Positions 45,749 to 57,420 of a DNA stretch of 64,000 bases are shown piece after piece. Positions within the stretch are counted from its first letter, which is position 1. Each line of letters begins with the position of its first letter. Source of the DNA: Codonopsis lanceolata (Eukaryota > Streptophyta > Magnoliopsida > Asterales > Campanulaceae); contig CM028384.1 of assembly GCA_013146195.2 (NCBI GenBank), forward strand, positions 78,526,728 through 78,590,727, read 5' to 3'. Under the pieces are notes generated by a model, which did no database searches, was not told the origin of the DNA, and worked only from the letters and a program-made list of their open reading frames with translations. Position numbers and translations under genes: made by a program.

Positions 45749-47029
45749 TGATCGATGTTTTAATTAATCTTTTTCCTTGCAAGTGAACAATACTATTATA
45801 GAATAGTATTGGAAGCAAGGGTCGAACCCACATAGACAAGTGATCACGAACAGTGAACTTATTGATAGCAAATTATTAATCTAAAGGGGTTTTTTATATT
45901 TAATTCTACTCTAAACTACTATTTATATTTAGATGTTTAACTAATTAAACAGTAATAACATATATGAAGATCTTATGGTGGGTGGTAATCTAGGATTCTG
46001 GGTTTCACTTGTATCTCCTTTATGTTTAATTCACAATAATTATTATTCAATAGCTTGGGTTCGTTCACTAAAAATAGATATAGTCTTGAACAATTGGTTC
46101 GACCTCCATCCCATAAAATTCATCCATTCTATATCCTAAGCACAGGAACTGTCAATCTAGCTGTCACCTAGATTTATGATCTATCTGTCACCTAGATCAT
46201 GTAAGAACCTGGTCCTAACTTATCACTCTCGTGGATCAATAGGTCCAATTTATTGTGTTGGTGAGCCAGTGTACGGCATATACACTTGGTCATGCAGTTA
46301 TCCGCACCTCTAAGCCTTTATTATTTGCGATTACATTCATTTGTTAAAAGCAAAATAATATAGGGATTGATAAACAAAACAATCAACAAGCATTGAATAA
46401 ACATATATAAATCAAAGCATAAATTTGATACAAGTTACCTCCCACCTCCTAGATTAAGGATGATTTAGTTCATCATAGACAATGAACAACACATGGAGAT
46501 GATTTGATACATGATTTGATCTTCAGTACTTGAAATTACAAAATCTAACTATGTTATACAATCTAAAAACTACCTAAAATCTACCTAAGACTGCTTCCAG
46601 CCGTTTTTCTATATCTTGGACTCGTCATCTGGCTTCTATATATACTCGGGAGTTGTAATTCAATCGAATGACTGTGTGAAAATCCAAATAAGTCGCATTT
46701 TGACTACCTTGCGGTCAAAGGTCTCGATATAATACGGCCGTTTGATTCCTTGGTTGCTTCTTTTGTGACATGTCTTTGCCTACCTTGCGGTCGCAGTGCA
46801 GAGCACCTTGCTTCCGCAAGGTGTCCTGACTTTCCTTCTTTCTTCATTTTTCCTTTTTGGCCCTTCTTGAAATTTGCACTTAAAACCCTGGAGTTTCGCA
46901 TATTTTCACAAATAACCCTGAAACTTATAAAACTCACCAAAAACATATATTAGTAGCCAAAAGCCTCATGAAATAGCATAATTTAAGTCATAGAAGCATA
47001 TAAAATCGACGTATAAAATACATCGATCA
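45749..47029 (-). repeat. 5' LTR of the second Athila-like element, minus strand
   Basis: On the minus strand it begins TGATCGATGTATTTTA (47029) and ends ATCGATCA (45749), 1,281 bp. A degraded primer region follows (45,713-45,743). The 5 bp outside (GACTT, 47030-47034) do not match those left of 41460 (ATCCT), so the head-to-head pair is not one simple insertion. Confidence 0.83.
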
Positions 47030-47409
47030 GACTTCTATGTATTCTTCAAGTGATTCCTGTGGGTATTTATAGATGATCTTTAGGAGTAGCCCGTTAGGAA
47101 CACGTTTGAATTTGAAATATGTTTGAGCAATATCGATGTATCTTCTCACAAGATCTCAGGGATCCTGTTAGAAAAATATAGTACAAAATATCTATCAAAA
47201 CATAAGACAGAAAAGTGTCAATACTAGAGAATGTTCAAGTAAATAAGGTAACTAAACTTACACTTTTTTAAAACTATGGTCGGTAGATAGAAGTACTAGG
47301 TGACAAAGAGATATCCCACAAGGTGACCAACAAGAAATAATTTATAAGAATTGGCTGAAAACAACTGAAATGATTTTCAGCAAATCTACTTTAAGGCAAG
47401 ATTCAACAA
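47030..47409. other. Retroelement-derived segment between the Athila-like LTR and LINE B
   Basis: No plus-strand gene is evident; the copia 2 pol frame would meet TGA at 47051 if joined here. On the minus strand, a 44-codon stretch (47160-47030) with protein-like composition and one internal TGA follows a splice-acceptor-like TTTTTCTAACAG. It is the left flank of LINE B, matched on the other side by 60173 onward. Confidence 0.4.
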
Positions 47410-47816
47410 TCTCCTCCAATTTTTTTATTTTTTATTTTGGGAAACAGGGACGGTACCCTGCTAGATTTTATTTATATAGAAAAGAATACAAACTTGAGGG
47501 GGGACAACTAGCTGGCCCTTATAATGGGAGGACAAAGGAGCCTAACCTCGAAAAGGAAATACATAAAATGCAAAAAAAAAAGAGGAACAAGGCCATAAAG
47601 AAGGACTAAGAAACCCGAACATAAGGAGTACCAACTTTATCCAGAGTAAGAAGACCTCTAATTTTGGCGGGGGAGAGAGTTAACGGAATCAAAAACAACA
47701 TCATGATCCTCATCAACACCAAAATTGGCTAGAACATCCGCTACAAAATTTGCCTCTCTGTAAATATGGTGGAAGAAAATATCTAATTAAGCTTTGAAGA
47801 AGAGTAATAGAGCGAA

Positions 47817-50400
47817 TTAAGTAAGAGCATCGCCAAGGGGCGCTTGAGAACCACGAATGCAATCAAGAAGACCTTTAGAATCAACTTCCACAAGAACCCG
47901 CCTTAAACCTCTGTTGCAATTCTCGAAGACCATTTGAAAGAGCCCAACATTCCGCTTGAAAGCGGAAGAGAGGCCATAAGAAGTTGAAAAAGCCCGGATC
48001 ATATCCCCATGCTATTACGCAAAAATACCACCACGTGAACCCAACCCCGGGTTACCTGGGCAAGCTCCATCGTGTTTAGTTTAAAGGATCCATAATCGGT
48101 TTGGACCGACTAAAAACCCGAACAATTTTAGAAGTAAGGCGACCCATACGGAGTAGTAAACTTGATTCCGCTTATCCGAGGGAGAGGAGAGATGCCGAAC
48201 TTTTGAGAATATAAATAATGAGGGTCTTTATGTTGTCGAGAACAACCCGGCCGGGTTCACGAGGATTGTCATGCAGGCATAGTTTCGAACTTCCAAAGCT
48301 CCCATAAGATAATAGAAGGAATAATAGCATGCAAGGTGAATTATCCTTAGAAAACCACCATGCAAAATAGCCTTGATTCAAAGAAATAAATGGATGGGCA
48401 ATTCTTGCAAGATTATTAAAGTGAAGCCAAACATAACGGCGGTGGGGCGTTCAAAAGACATGATTATAGGATTCGATATTCCATGAATCACAACATGAGC
48501 ATCTGGAAGCTAACTGAATACCTTTAGCCATAATACTTTCATCAAGGGGAAGGTGACGGAGCCAGAAACGCCACATGAAAATGCTGATATGTCGGGGAAG
48601 ATGCTTGGACCATATGAATTTAGAGTGAGGCAAAACAGTCCATTTTTTCCTTATGTCTTTATAGCAGAAGCTAGAAAAATTCCTTTAGAGTTAAGACTCG
48701 AGAAAAGAGATCCATGCTTTGCAATGTAAGCCATTTGTATTACCCAATTCTAACCAAACGTCGAGGAGCTAGAATGTGTATTGAATAAATCTCTTACCGA
48801 GAAAGCGGTTGGAAGAAGGCATGATGTTACAATCCAGAGCCAATTGTCATGCCAAACCGAGCAATCTCGTGCCCAAAATCCATTTAATAAAGCTTGAGAC
48901 ATTTCTCTAATGGAACAAAGCCGCTTCAAGTAGGGAACCCGAAGAAAGCAGAGATAGGCTTGGATGAGAAGAGGGAAAGTATTTTTGTTTCATGAACTTA
49001 CTCAAAGACTATTAGAGGACCGAAGTCTCCACGAGTTGAATGGAGAAGGCTTGTAGAACATCGAGAAATAGACCTTATGCCTAGACCACCCTCATCCGTA
49101 GGTCTGCAGGATTTTTCCCAAGAGATCCAGTGAGTTTTAAGTTTGCCGTCAATTGACCCCAGAAGAAATTGGCAAAAATCCTGTTTAAATGTTTGATGAC
49201 AGAGATAGGAGGATTTAGAACATCGATCTGGTACATCACAATAGATTGGAGAACAGAATTGATCAATGTAACTTTGCCCGCTTGGTTAAGGAAAGCACCC
49301 ATCCAGGAATTAATTTTTACTTGGAGCTTGCCAATAAGAGGATCAAACAGATTCTTAGTTTTTCTGCCTTCAAAGAGAGGACAACCGAGATAATTAACAG
49401 GAAGCGCATGATTATTGAATCCCACATGCCCGCGATCGAAGCAATCTGTTAGCGGCAATATTTTTAGAAACCATGATTCCACTTTTACTTGTGTTAATCA
49501 GTTGGCCAAGTTTGCTCATAGAGATCAAGGAATTTACGATCTTTGCTTGAGAGATGATAGGGCAAGTGAGAGATGATAGGGCAACCACTTGAAGTGGAAT
49601 ACACAAAGTGAGGATGATCTAGCTGAAGCTTATTAAGACCACGACTTAGAACTTCTGCAGCAATGATGAAGAGGCTAGGAGAAAGAGGGTCACCTTGGCG
49701 AAGACACCGAGAGGATGGGAAGAAGCCAACAGATGAGCCATTAGTGAGAACCGAAAACCAATTGTTGGATATAATCCTCCAAATCATGTCAATAAAAACT
49801 TCTCCAAAACCAAATTTAGAGCACATCAATTAGGAAAATCCATGAAACTCTATCAAAGGCTTTAGCCATGTCGAGGTTGAGAATTACATTGGTACCATTA
49901 ACCTTTTTCTTCGGTGGTGAACCATTTAATGAGCCAATAATAAATTATCTGGATGAGATGCCCTTTAGTAAAGGCACTCACAGGAATCGAAATAATAAGC
50001 GGCAATATGTGGGCGAGGCAGTGATAAAATCTTTGAGACGATTTTATTACAAAAGTTGCAGAGACTTATCGTTCGAAGATCCTTAAAGGAATCAATATGA
50101 GCAGATTTGGGAATGGTAATTAAGAGGGTGCTGGTCCAAGATTTTGGCATTTCAAAGCCTGAAAAAATTCAGAGATAGCTAGAAAAAGGTCCCCCGATAT
50201 AATGTTCCAACAAGAAGTATAGAATTTCCCGAAAAACCGTCGGGCCCCATTGCACTATCCCACGAGAGAGAGAGAAGAAACAATCTCTTTAATTTCAACC
50301 ATAGAAGGAGGGCCGAAGGAAGGATGTTATGATGCGGGCTTAATAAAGAAGGAATCACATTGATGAGATCATTAGAAATCAGGAGTGGTAGAAAGTTGTT
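47817..50400 (-). pseudogene. LINE B ORF2: reverse transcriptase to RNase H, heavily broken
   Basis: On the minus strand one finds PPSMVEIKEIV and MGPDGFSGKF near 50,300-50,200, FKDLRTISLCNFCNKIVSKIL (about 50,100), LRQGDPLSPSLF (about 49,690), NYLGCPLFEGR and the GKVTLINSVLQS region (49,400-49,250), a zf-RVT segment (IFMWRFWLRHLPLDE ... C-S-C-C) at 48,450-48,630 and an RNase H fragment (RRVLVEVDSKGLLDCI) at 47,817-48,002. Frameshifts separate all pieces. The FADD-type catalytic motif is not preserved in an open frame. Confidence 0.82.
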
Positions 50401-50546
50401 CTTTTTTTTTTAGGGAAGCAGGGCGGCACCTGCAGAATTTATTAATCTGAAAAAACCAAAACACGGAGGGGGACAACCAGCCTTACCCAAAACGGGGGGA
50501 CAAAGGAGCCTTACCTCTAAAAATAAATACAAGGACACTGGAAAAA

Positions 50547-53500
50547 CTATTTCCTATAAGTGTAAATGCCAAGGGAGTCCAAGTCGAGACAGCGACGGAT
50601 CACCCTAGGCAGAACCTCCCTCGATCTATATACTTTAGAATCCTGATGATTATGAGCAACACAAGCCAACTTATCGGCTACGAATTACCCTCTCACGAGA
50701 ATATGGCGAGCAGATGGTCCTTTAAATTCTCCCTGCATTCCCTCAGCTCGTAACAATACTGCCCGGACAGGTCCTGAGGCTTCGATAAAGAAAGAAACAC
50801 AGCCAAAGAATCAGACTCCACCAAGACTCCTCGCAAACCTAAAGAGATACAATGAATTAAACCTTCCCGAAGAGCCATCATACGCAAACATATTTGTGCC
50901 TTGACCATACCACGAAGAAAAGGCCAAGAGCATCTTCCCCTCATGATCTCTAAATATGCCACCACCACTAGCAAAACCATTGACTGAAGAGCCATCAGTG
51001 TTGAGCTTGACACAGCCAATATCAGGGGCTTCCCAGCGAACCCATCGACCCTTCTTCACTTTCGATTTAATAATAGGGAGAGAAAGTCTCTGAATAGCAA
51101 CAATCTCCCTAGGAGGCATGACCGACTTAGGACAGAAGACATGCAGCAAACCTAGCATATCATTTTGAACAGCCTTCTTAATAAATTCAACAGACATATG
51201 AACACCATCAAAAACCGCTCTGCATCGAGCACGCCAGATCTCCCAACAAGCAGCGGGACCAATCGAAACGACCCCAGCTGCGATCTACAAGAAGAATGCA
51301 AAATCCAGGAATCCAACAAATGCTGAACTGAACCGATATGCGAGACCTTATGCATAGGCGTCGCAAAATAAGCCCAGAGATCCTTAGCAACCTCAGATTG
51401 GAAAAAAAGATGGGTAATAGATTCAGCCGACGGAAGTAATCGGCAACAAACACATTTAGATGCTAATTGAATCGAAGAGATTGTATCAGAGAATCCAGCG
51501 GAGACCATAATGAATCGGTTTCAAAAAGAAGCCAGCGGTTTTAGGAAGCCAAGGAACCCAGATTTTATGAGCCCAAGCCATGCGTAAGAGCGAACTTCGG
51601 TGAAAATTCGAAAGCTTTGACCTCGAACAAACCGATTTAGAGAAAGTGCAAACCCGTCGATCTGGACAGTGAGGAGCGAGATTGACCCTTGAAACCAAAG
51701 AATGATGTTCCGGAGCAATGTGTTGTAAAAGATCGGGGAGAATGGGCATAGCTTCTTTGACTGTAAGAGATATGTCAATAGGCCGAGGACCGTTGAGAGT
51801 AATGCCACACCAATTTTCGACCAAAAGAAATATTGCCTTCCCAATAATCCAAGCGCTATGCATAGAAACCATAGGCATATCTTTGAATAATAGATTTCCA
51901 ATTATAGGTTGCATTAGCGGGGTATGAAAAGTCCGGCTTGATACCATATTTACTTCGCACAAAGTTTGCCCATAAAGAAGGGCTCTGTAAGGCGGACCAA
52001 GCAAGTTTAGCATGCATAGAGGTCATGACCGACTCTAAAGATCGTAAACCCAAACCACCTTCATCAATCGGCCTACAAACCTGATGCCAAGGAACCCAAT
52101 GATGTCTTGACTCCCCATTTGCGCTCCATAAGAAGGCAGCCATGTAACCCTCTAACCGCTTTAGCACAACCTTAGGAATTTTGAGGCTGCCATAGTGTAG
52201 ATTGGCATACTAGCCAAAAGCAGTTGAAGAAGAGTAATCTTACCACCAAAGGAAAGAAGCCAGAGCCTTCCGCCATCAATTTTCCGTCAGCGGCCCTCAA
52301 TTCTTCAAAGTACATTTGTTTTATCCTTCCCGAAACAACGGAATACCCAAATATTTGATAGGAAAATAAGCACGAGTGCATCCGGATCTCGAAGCAATAA
52401 GAGAAGCCATACGGCGTGAGCAAGTAGATGAAGTCAAGAAACAACTCTTCCTCAAATTAACAAAATTTGTCGAGGCTGCGTTCATATAAAGAAATAATAG
52501 AGCGGACTTGTTGAATAGAGCGCTTGCTAGAATTGCTGAACAATAACATGTCATCAGCATAGAACAAGTGAGTAATCCGCGCCCCCCGACCATGATGAAA
52601 AGAGGTAAAATTACCACTATCCGCCATATGATTAATGTATCTAGATAAAACTTCCTCCGCCAAAATAAATAGAAGCGGGGAAAGCGGATCACCCTGTCGA
52701 ACTCCACGCGAAGAATGAAAGAAACCAAAACTTTCCCCATTTATCCGAAGAGAGTACCAAATTGGGTTGAGCATACGTAAAATGATATTACGAAAAGTCT
52801 CCGAAAAACCCAAAGCTTGTAGAGCACGGAGAAGAAAGTCCCATTCAATACGGTCGTATGCCTTGGACATATCAAGCTTGAAAATTACATTACCACCTCT
52901 CACTTTTTTGTCAAGCCGATGGACCATTTCTTGAGCTAAAACAACATTCTCTTGAATACTCCTTCCACGAACGAAACCTGACTGTTCTAGGGAGATTATA
53001 TTTGGCAAAAGGTCGGCTAGGCGGGGCCAAGATCAGAAATAACTTTGCTAGAAAAGTTACAAAGGCGATAGGTCGTAAATCACCTAGGCTCTCTGGCCGC
53101 GCAACTTTCGGGATAAGGATCACTGTTGTGGCGGCAATACAAGTTGGAAGAGCAGCCCCTTGAAAGAAATCCTGAACCGCCGTCACCACATCCGATTTAA
53201 TAATGTCCCAGCAACCAAGAAAAAAATGCCCAGTGAATCCATCAGGACCCGGGGCGCTACTAGGATTGAGCAGCTTAACTGCATCCCATATCTCCTCAGC
53301 ATCGGGAATACGACATAAAAAATCATTATCTATATCTGCCGGAGTAATATTCTCAAACAGGCGAGCATCCACCGAGTGTTGAGAAGACATAAACAGGGAA
53401 GAGAAATAATCCACCGCCATAGAGCCAATAGTATTAGTATCGAACACCAATCACAGAGGAGCCTTAGGCAATCGAATTAACCGCCTTGGGTCCACGATAC

Positions 53501-54585
53501 TCGCATGAAAAAAGCCGAATTCTGTCCCCCTCTTTTAACCATAAATGTCGAGTCTTTTGTTGAAGCAGCTCTTCATTCCAACCAACAAGACGTCGCACAT
53601 TTTGGGAAACACTATCAATCTGTTGAGCCACGGAATCCGACCAAGCTTGTTGCAGAGAGTATTCAAGGCGGAGAAGCTCATCCTGTTGCTGAAAAATCTG
53701 GTTCTTAACATTACCAAAGACATTCCAATTCCAACTTTTAAGTTCTTTCCGGAGGAATTTGAGTTTATTGCCTAAGGCCACAAGAGGCGGGCCATGAAGC
53801 TGGGCCGAAGCCGATGTCGCACAAAATCCAGAAAAGCATGATGGTCTAACCACATCCTTTGGAATTTAAAGCAGTTCTTAGGCTTACGATCTGAAGATAA
53901 GTCAATAACCAACGGCACATGATCTGAACAAACCCTGCTGAGATGCCGAACTTTGATCGGGGTGATTAGCCAAAAACGAGCCATTCACAAGAACACGATC
54001 AAGCCGTTGCCAAATTCTATCTCCATCATCCTGATTATTAGTCCATGTATAAACACTCCCTTCAAAACCCACATCATGTAAACCACATAAACTTATGGAT
54101 TGGTTGAAGTCATGAATACTAGGAAAATCGTAACCTACCCCTCCAAGTTTCTCTGATGTCTGGGCAATCACATTAAAATCACCGCCCACGATCCATGGAT
54201 CCGACAATTGATGCGAGAGAGCTAACAGGTCCTGCCATAAGAGTTGACGTTCTGCCCTTGTACATTTAGCATAAATAAAGGAGGCAACAATATTATAGGT
54301 ATCCCCTCTAGTCATCCGAACAGTAAGGTGTTGAGAGGACGCAGCCACAAAAGAAACCTCTATATTAATATCCCATAACGGCCACCAAATGTGGGTGTTG
54401 ACGAGGATTACGATGCATAAAATGCTTGAATTTTAACTTCTTCGCAACCCGGCGTAAACGATCCCTGCAAGTTTAGGTTCCAAAATAACACAAAGAGAGA
54501 CATTATTCTGACAAATAAGAAGTTTTAAATAATCAATAGTTTCGGTGTTACCAACACCCCGAGCATTCCATATGAGCACAGCCAT
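50547..54585 (-). pseudogene. LINE A copy 2 ORF2, many frameshifts
   Basis: ATG at 54585 lies 28 bp beyond the ORF1 stop, as in copy 1. Endonuclease (54,348-53,770), RT (53,450-52,320, with RQGDPLSPLLF and FYADD), zf-RVT (51,500-51,300) and RNase H (51,020-50,550) are all present but split over at least ten frames. The stop codon corresponds to that of copy 1. Confidence 0.88.
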
Positions 54586-54613
54586 AAGAAACCAAAACGG
54601 GCGAGAACGGGGC

Positions 54614-56182
54614 CTAACAGGCTTTAGATTTGGCTGCCGCACGGGTGATGCGACGATTCGTTTTTGCTTTAAGCTGACGATGAGCTTTCTTACATTCCTC
54701 ATAGAAAGATTTGGTATTGGCCTCAGACGAGGGATACTCCCAAACGTTGTCACAAGAAGCCACTCTATCAAGTTGCCTTTTTGTAGGCACATGCATATTC
54801 ATCTCCGATGAAGTCCGAGAGAGAGGTTTATCAGAAGGGGGAAGCCGGTCATCTAAACTAGCATCTCCATCCCCATCATGCAACGATTGTAAAACCTCGA
54901 AAGTATTGCACATAGCAATCGGCGTAGGTTGTGAAGGAAGTGAAGTGGTGGTAGCCGAAGCATTACTAGGGCCTGAAGGGGCTCTATTGTCAGCATCATT
55001 CGGGTTGGCCGCTTCCGACACAGATCCGTGCTCCATTGTGTCATCCCGTACCTTAGGCATATTGATCTCATTAATCTCCACAGCCGGTTCTACCCTAGCC
55101 TCTTCGGAAACTGATGGGCCGTCCTGAACATCAGATTGCTTCTTTCTCCATTGTTGCGTAGAGGCCACAGGAATAGAGTCCGGAATAGAAGCATGGCCCT
55201 TTGACTGCTCGACCGGAGGAGGGATAGTCTGAGCAATATTAGGGTTGTCCATAGTTGGGAGAATATTAGTCGTCGAGTCCAACTTAGTGGTCCCGAGATG
55301 AATTGGGTTCGAAGTGGTTCCTGGGGCTTGAAAAGTTCCTTTTCCTTTTTTCCGACATTCAGCAGCAATGTGCCCAAGAAGACCACAAGCCGTACAGAAA
55401 GAGGTATTCCCTTCAAATTCAATTTGTTGCCAGAAACCATGATCTTTTGACGTACCGATCCAAACGCGAGATGGGAGGGGTTTAGAGACGTCTAACTCAA
55501 TGCAAACCCGGGCAAACATCGGATGACTAAGCGCAAGGGTCTTGTCATCCGCTCGCAAATAATGACCGATAGAATTACCAATTCTATGAAGGCTAGCCGG
55601 ATTGAAGAAAGGCAAAGGAAGATGGTGAAGCCTTGCCCAAACCGCAACCACAGGATTATCCTTCCGAAAAGTAAAATCTGAAGACCATCGGAAAAGCCGA
55701 AACATGCAACTATTGATCATGCGCGATTCTTTGGAGAGAGCGCGCACCATATCGTCTTCTGATGTAAGATGGATCATGACGTGACGAGGGTCTAAAAGAC
55801 CTACGATGAACCTGGCTGTTAACTTCCAATTTTGTGCAATGTGGTCTTGTATCACATGGAGGGAAGGACGGCCAACCGAAAACTTCATAATTAATGTAGA
55901 GGAAAATTGCTTTTCTAGCATATCAATCTCCACTGGAGTAAATAAACAACCCGGATCATTCATTATGGCTATAGGAGCACGAGGGGCTAGAGGAATTTCC
56001 TTAAGGGCAGATACCTTATTAGGGTTAAGGCAGTTCACTGCCGCCTTAGAATTAACTGCCGCCGCATAGGATTGAGGAGGGATCGGAACCGTAGATGGAG
56101 TAGGAGCTGTAAACGGAGGCTGTGGTGGCGCACCGCCTGAAGGTGTCGGAGGGGTGTCCGACGAAGACGGATCCGGTGGCAT
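54614..56182 (-). CDS. LINE A copy 2 ORF1, intact (522 aa)
   Basis: An uninterrupted frame runs from ATG at 56182 to TAG at 54614. It encodes a Pro-rich N-terminus, a DUF4283-type domain (about residues 80-240), a CCHC zinc knuckle (C-T-A-C-G-L-L-G-H-x4-C near residue 265), a Ser/Asp/Glu-rich middle and a basic tail rich in Arg and Lys. Plant L1 ORF1 proteins bind RNA and assemble the ribonucleoprotein used in target-primed reverse transcription. It is the only full-length LINE protein in the window. Its own ORF2 is broken, so mobility would need ORF2 protein from another copy. Confidence 0.88.
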   Translation of the reverse strand: MPPDPSSSDTPPTPSGGAPPQPPFTAPTPSTVPIPPQSYAAAVNSKAAVNCLNPNKVSALKEIPLAPRAPIAIMNDPGCLFTPVEIDMLEKQFSSTLIMKFSVGRPSLHVIQDHIAQNWKLTARFIVGLLDPRHVMIHLTSEDDMVRALSKESRMINSCMFRLFRWSSDFTFRKDNPVVAVWARLHHLPLPFFNPASLHRIGNSIGHYLRADDKTLALSHPMFARVCIELDVSKPLPSRVWIGTSKDHGFWQQIEFEGNTSFCTACGLLGHIAAECRKKGKGTFQAPGTTSNPIHLGTTKLDSTTNILPTMDNPNIAQTIPPPVEQSKGHASIPDSIPVASTQQWRKKQSDVQDGPSVSEEARVEPAVEINEINMPKVRDDTMEHGSVSEAANPNDADNRAPSGPSNASATTTSLPSQPTPIAMCNTFEVLQSLHDGDGDASLDDRLPPSDKPLSRTSSEMNMHVPTKRQLDRVASCDNVWEYPSSEANTKSFYEECKKAHRQLKAKTNRRITRAAAKSKAC

Positions 56183-56248
56183 AGCCACACAAACGCTGGA
56201 AACCCTAACCAAGGAGAGAGAGAATCTAGAGAGAGAGTCTAGAGAGAG

Positions 56249-57420
56249 GAAGTATACTAAAAATATTCAATTATTCCTTAAGCTCGACTCCGTTTAGTCT
56301 TCACTACAATTTATCCCAAATAGGTTATAAATGCTATTTGCATTTCTAACCCTTTTCTAAGTTCTCGGTTCAAGCATAGCTAGGTTCTTGTCTCATTAAG
56401 AAACCCTAGATCAACCGTTCACAATTTCACTTATTAATGAAATATAAATTCAACACAAGTTGGTGAATCAATTCTCCATGAAACCACAGAGTAATCAAAA
56501 GCAGATTATGCTTCGAGTCAATTACACAATATGTCTTATAAGTCATATCATTAAGTATGAAAACCCAATCCCTAACAAGTATCACAATTATGCTTTCATA
56601 AGTCATAATATCTAGTAAGCATAGAATGTTTATTTTTAGCATAAATCCAAGTTAAGTGGATAACTTAACAAATAATAAAACACACAAACATATAAATTAA
56701 TTTCTTTTATGAATCTAGGTTAAACCCATAACTTTACAAGTAGAAACTCATATCATCCCCAATACTTCATTGATGGTCTAGGATCAGATAAAAACTCAAA
56801 TTATATTCACTAAAACTCATTCTAGAATGATCATTCATTCTATATTCCCAAATCCATTATGGTTCATGTATTATTTATAAACCACACTTGGCATGTTCAA
56901 ATATAGTGATCCACACACATATTAGATACTAGGCATTTTAAGGTGTTATTCACCCTTTTCAATCATTCAATTCAGACCAATAATCATCAATTTATGATTA
57001 TCACAAAGACAAGTCATTTTCCAGATTTTCTGTTATAACTCATTCTGCACTATCAACTTGCAAGTTCGACCATTAATTCCTCACAACTCCAAAGGAGGTA
57101 ATTCTTTCTTAGTCTAAAACTATACTTTTAAGAATATATTTTAGCCTTTTAATTTACTCCATTATGACTTTTATTCATCAAGATACATGCCCTAGAAATG
57201 CATGTTAAAAACCTGAGTATCTGTTGTGATTCATTCTGCATGTCTATCATACAAAATTCACCAAAAATTGTTCGTTAGTCAAAATGTTATAAAATTTACA
57301 TTTTCAGAAACTAGACTCTTTGAGATAGAGTTTAACATTTTAAAACACTCCATTAGGATATGTATTTCTAAAAATATGACAACTTCAATCTCACGTTAAC
57401 ATATTAACTTTCTGGTAACA
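56249..57420 (-). mobile_element. Gypsy LTR-like fragment
   Basis: AT-rich, non-coding. In reverse complement it shares ordered motifs with 30,480-30,640 of the solo LTR (AAAGAGTCTAGTTTC, then CTC-x-TTTGGAG-x-TGTGAG, then ATGGTCGA, then CAGAAAATCTGG versus TTTTCCAGATTTT). It lies between LINE A copy 2 and LINE B endonuclease. Neither border shows a target duplication, so it probably arrived before LINE A and was partly deleted. Confidence 0.5.

Larger units (their letters stand above)
50402..56248 (-). mobile_element. LINE A copy 2, plant L1, inverted relative to copy 1
   Basis: It starts at about 56248 with the same CT-rich 5' end as copy 1 and ends with a 10-nt A tail (T run 50402-50411 on the plus strand). 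It matches copy 1 along its full 5.85 kb with scattered small indels. No clear target duplication is seen: the left flank is LINE B and the right flank is an LTR-like fragment. Confidence 0.9.

Noticed and set aside
41460..47029. A single LTR retrotransposon with two LTRs
   Set aside because: The LTRs are in opposite orientation and the outer 5-bp flanks differ, so they cannot be the two LTRs of one insertion.
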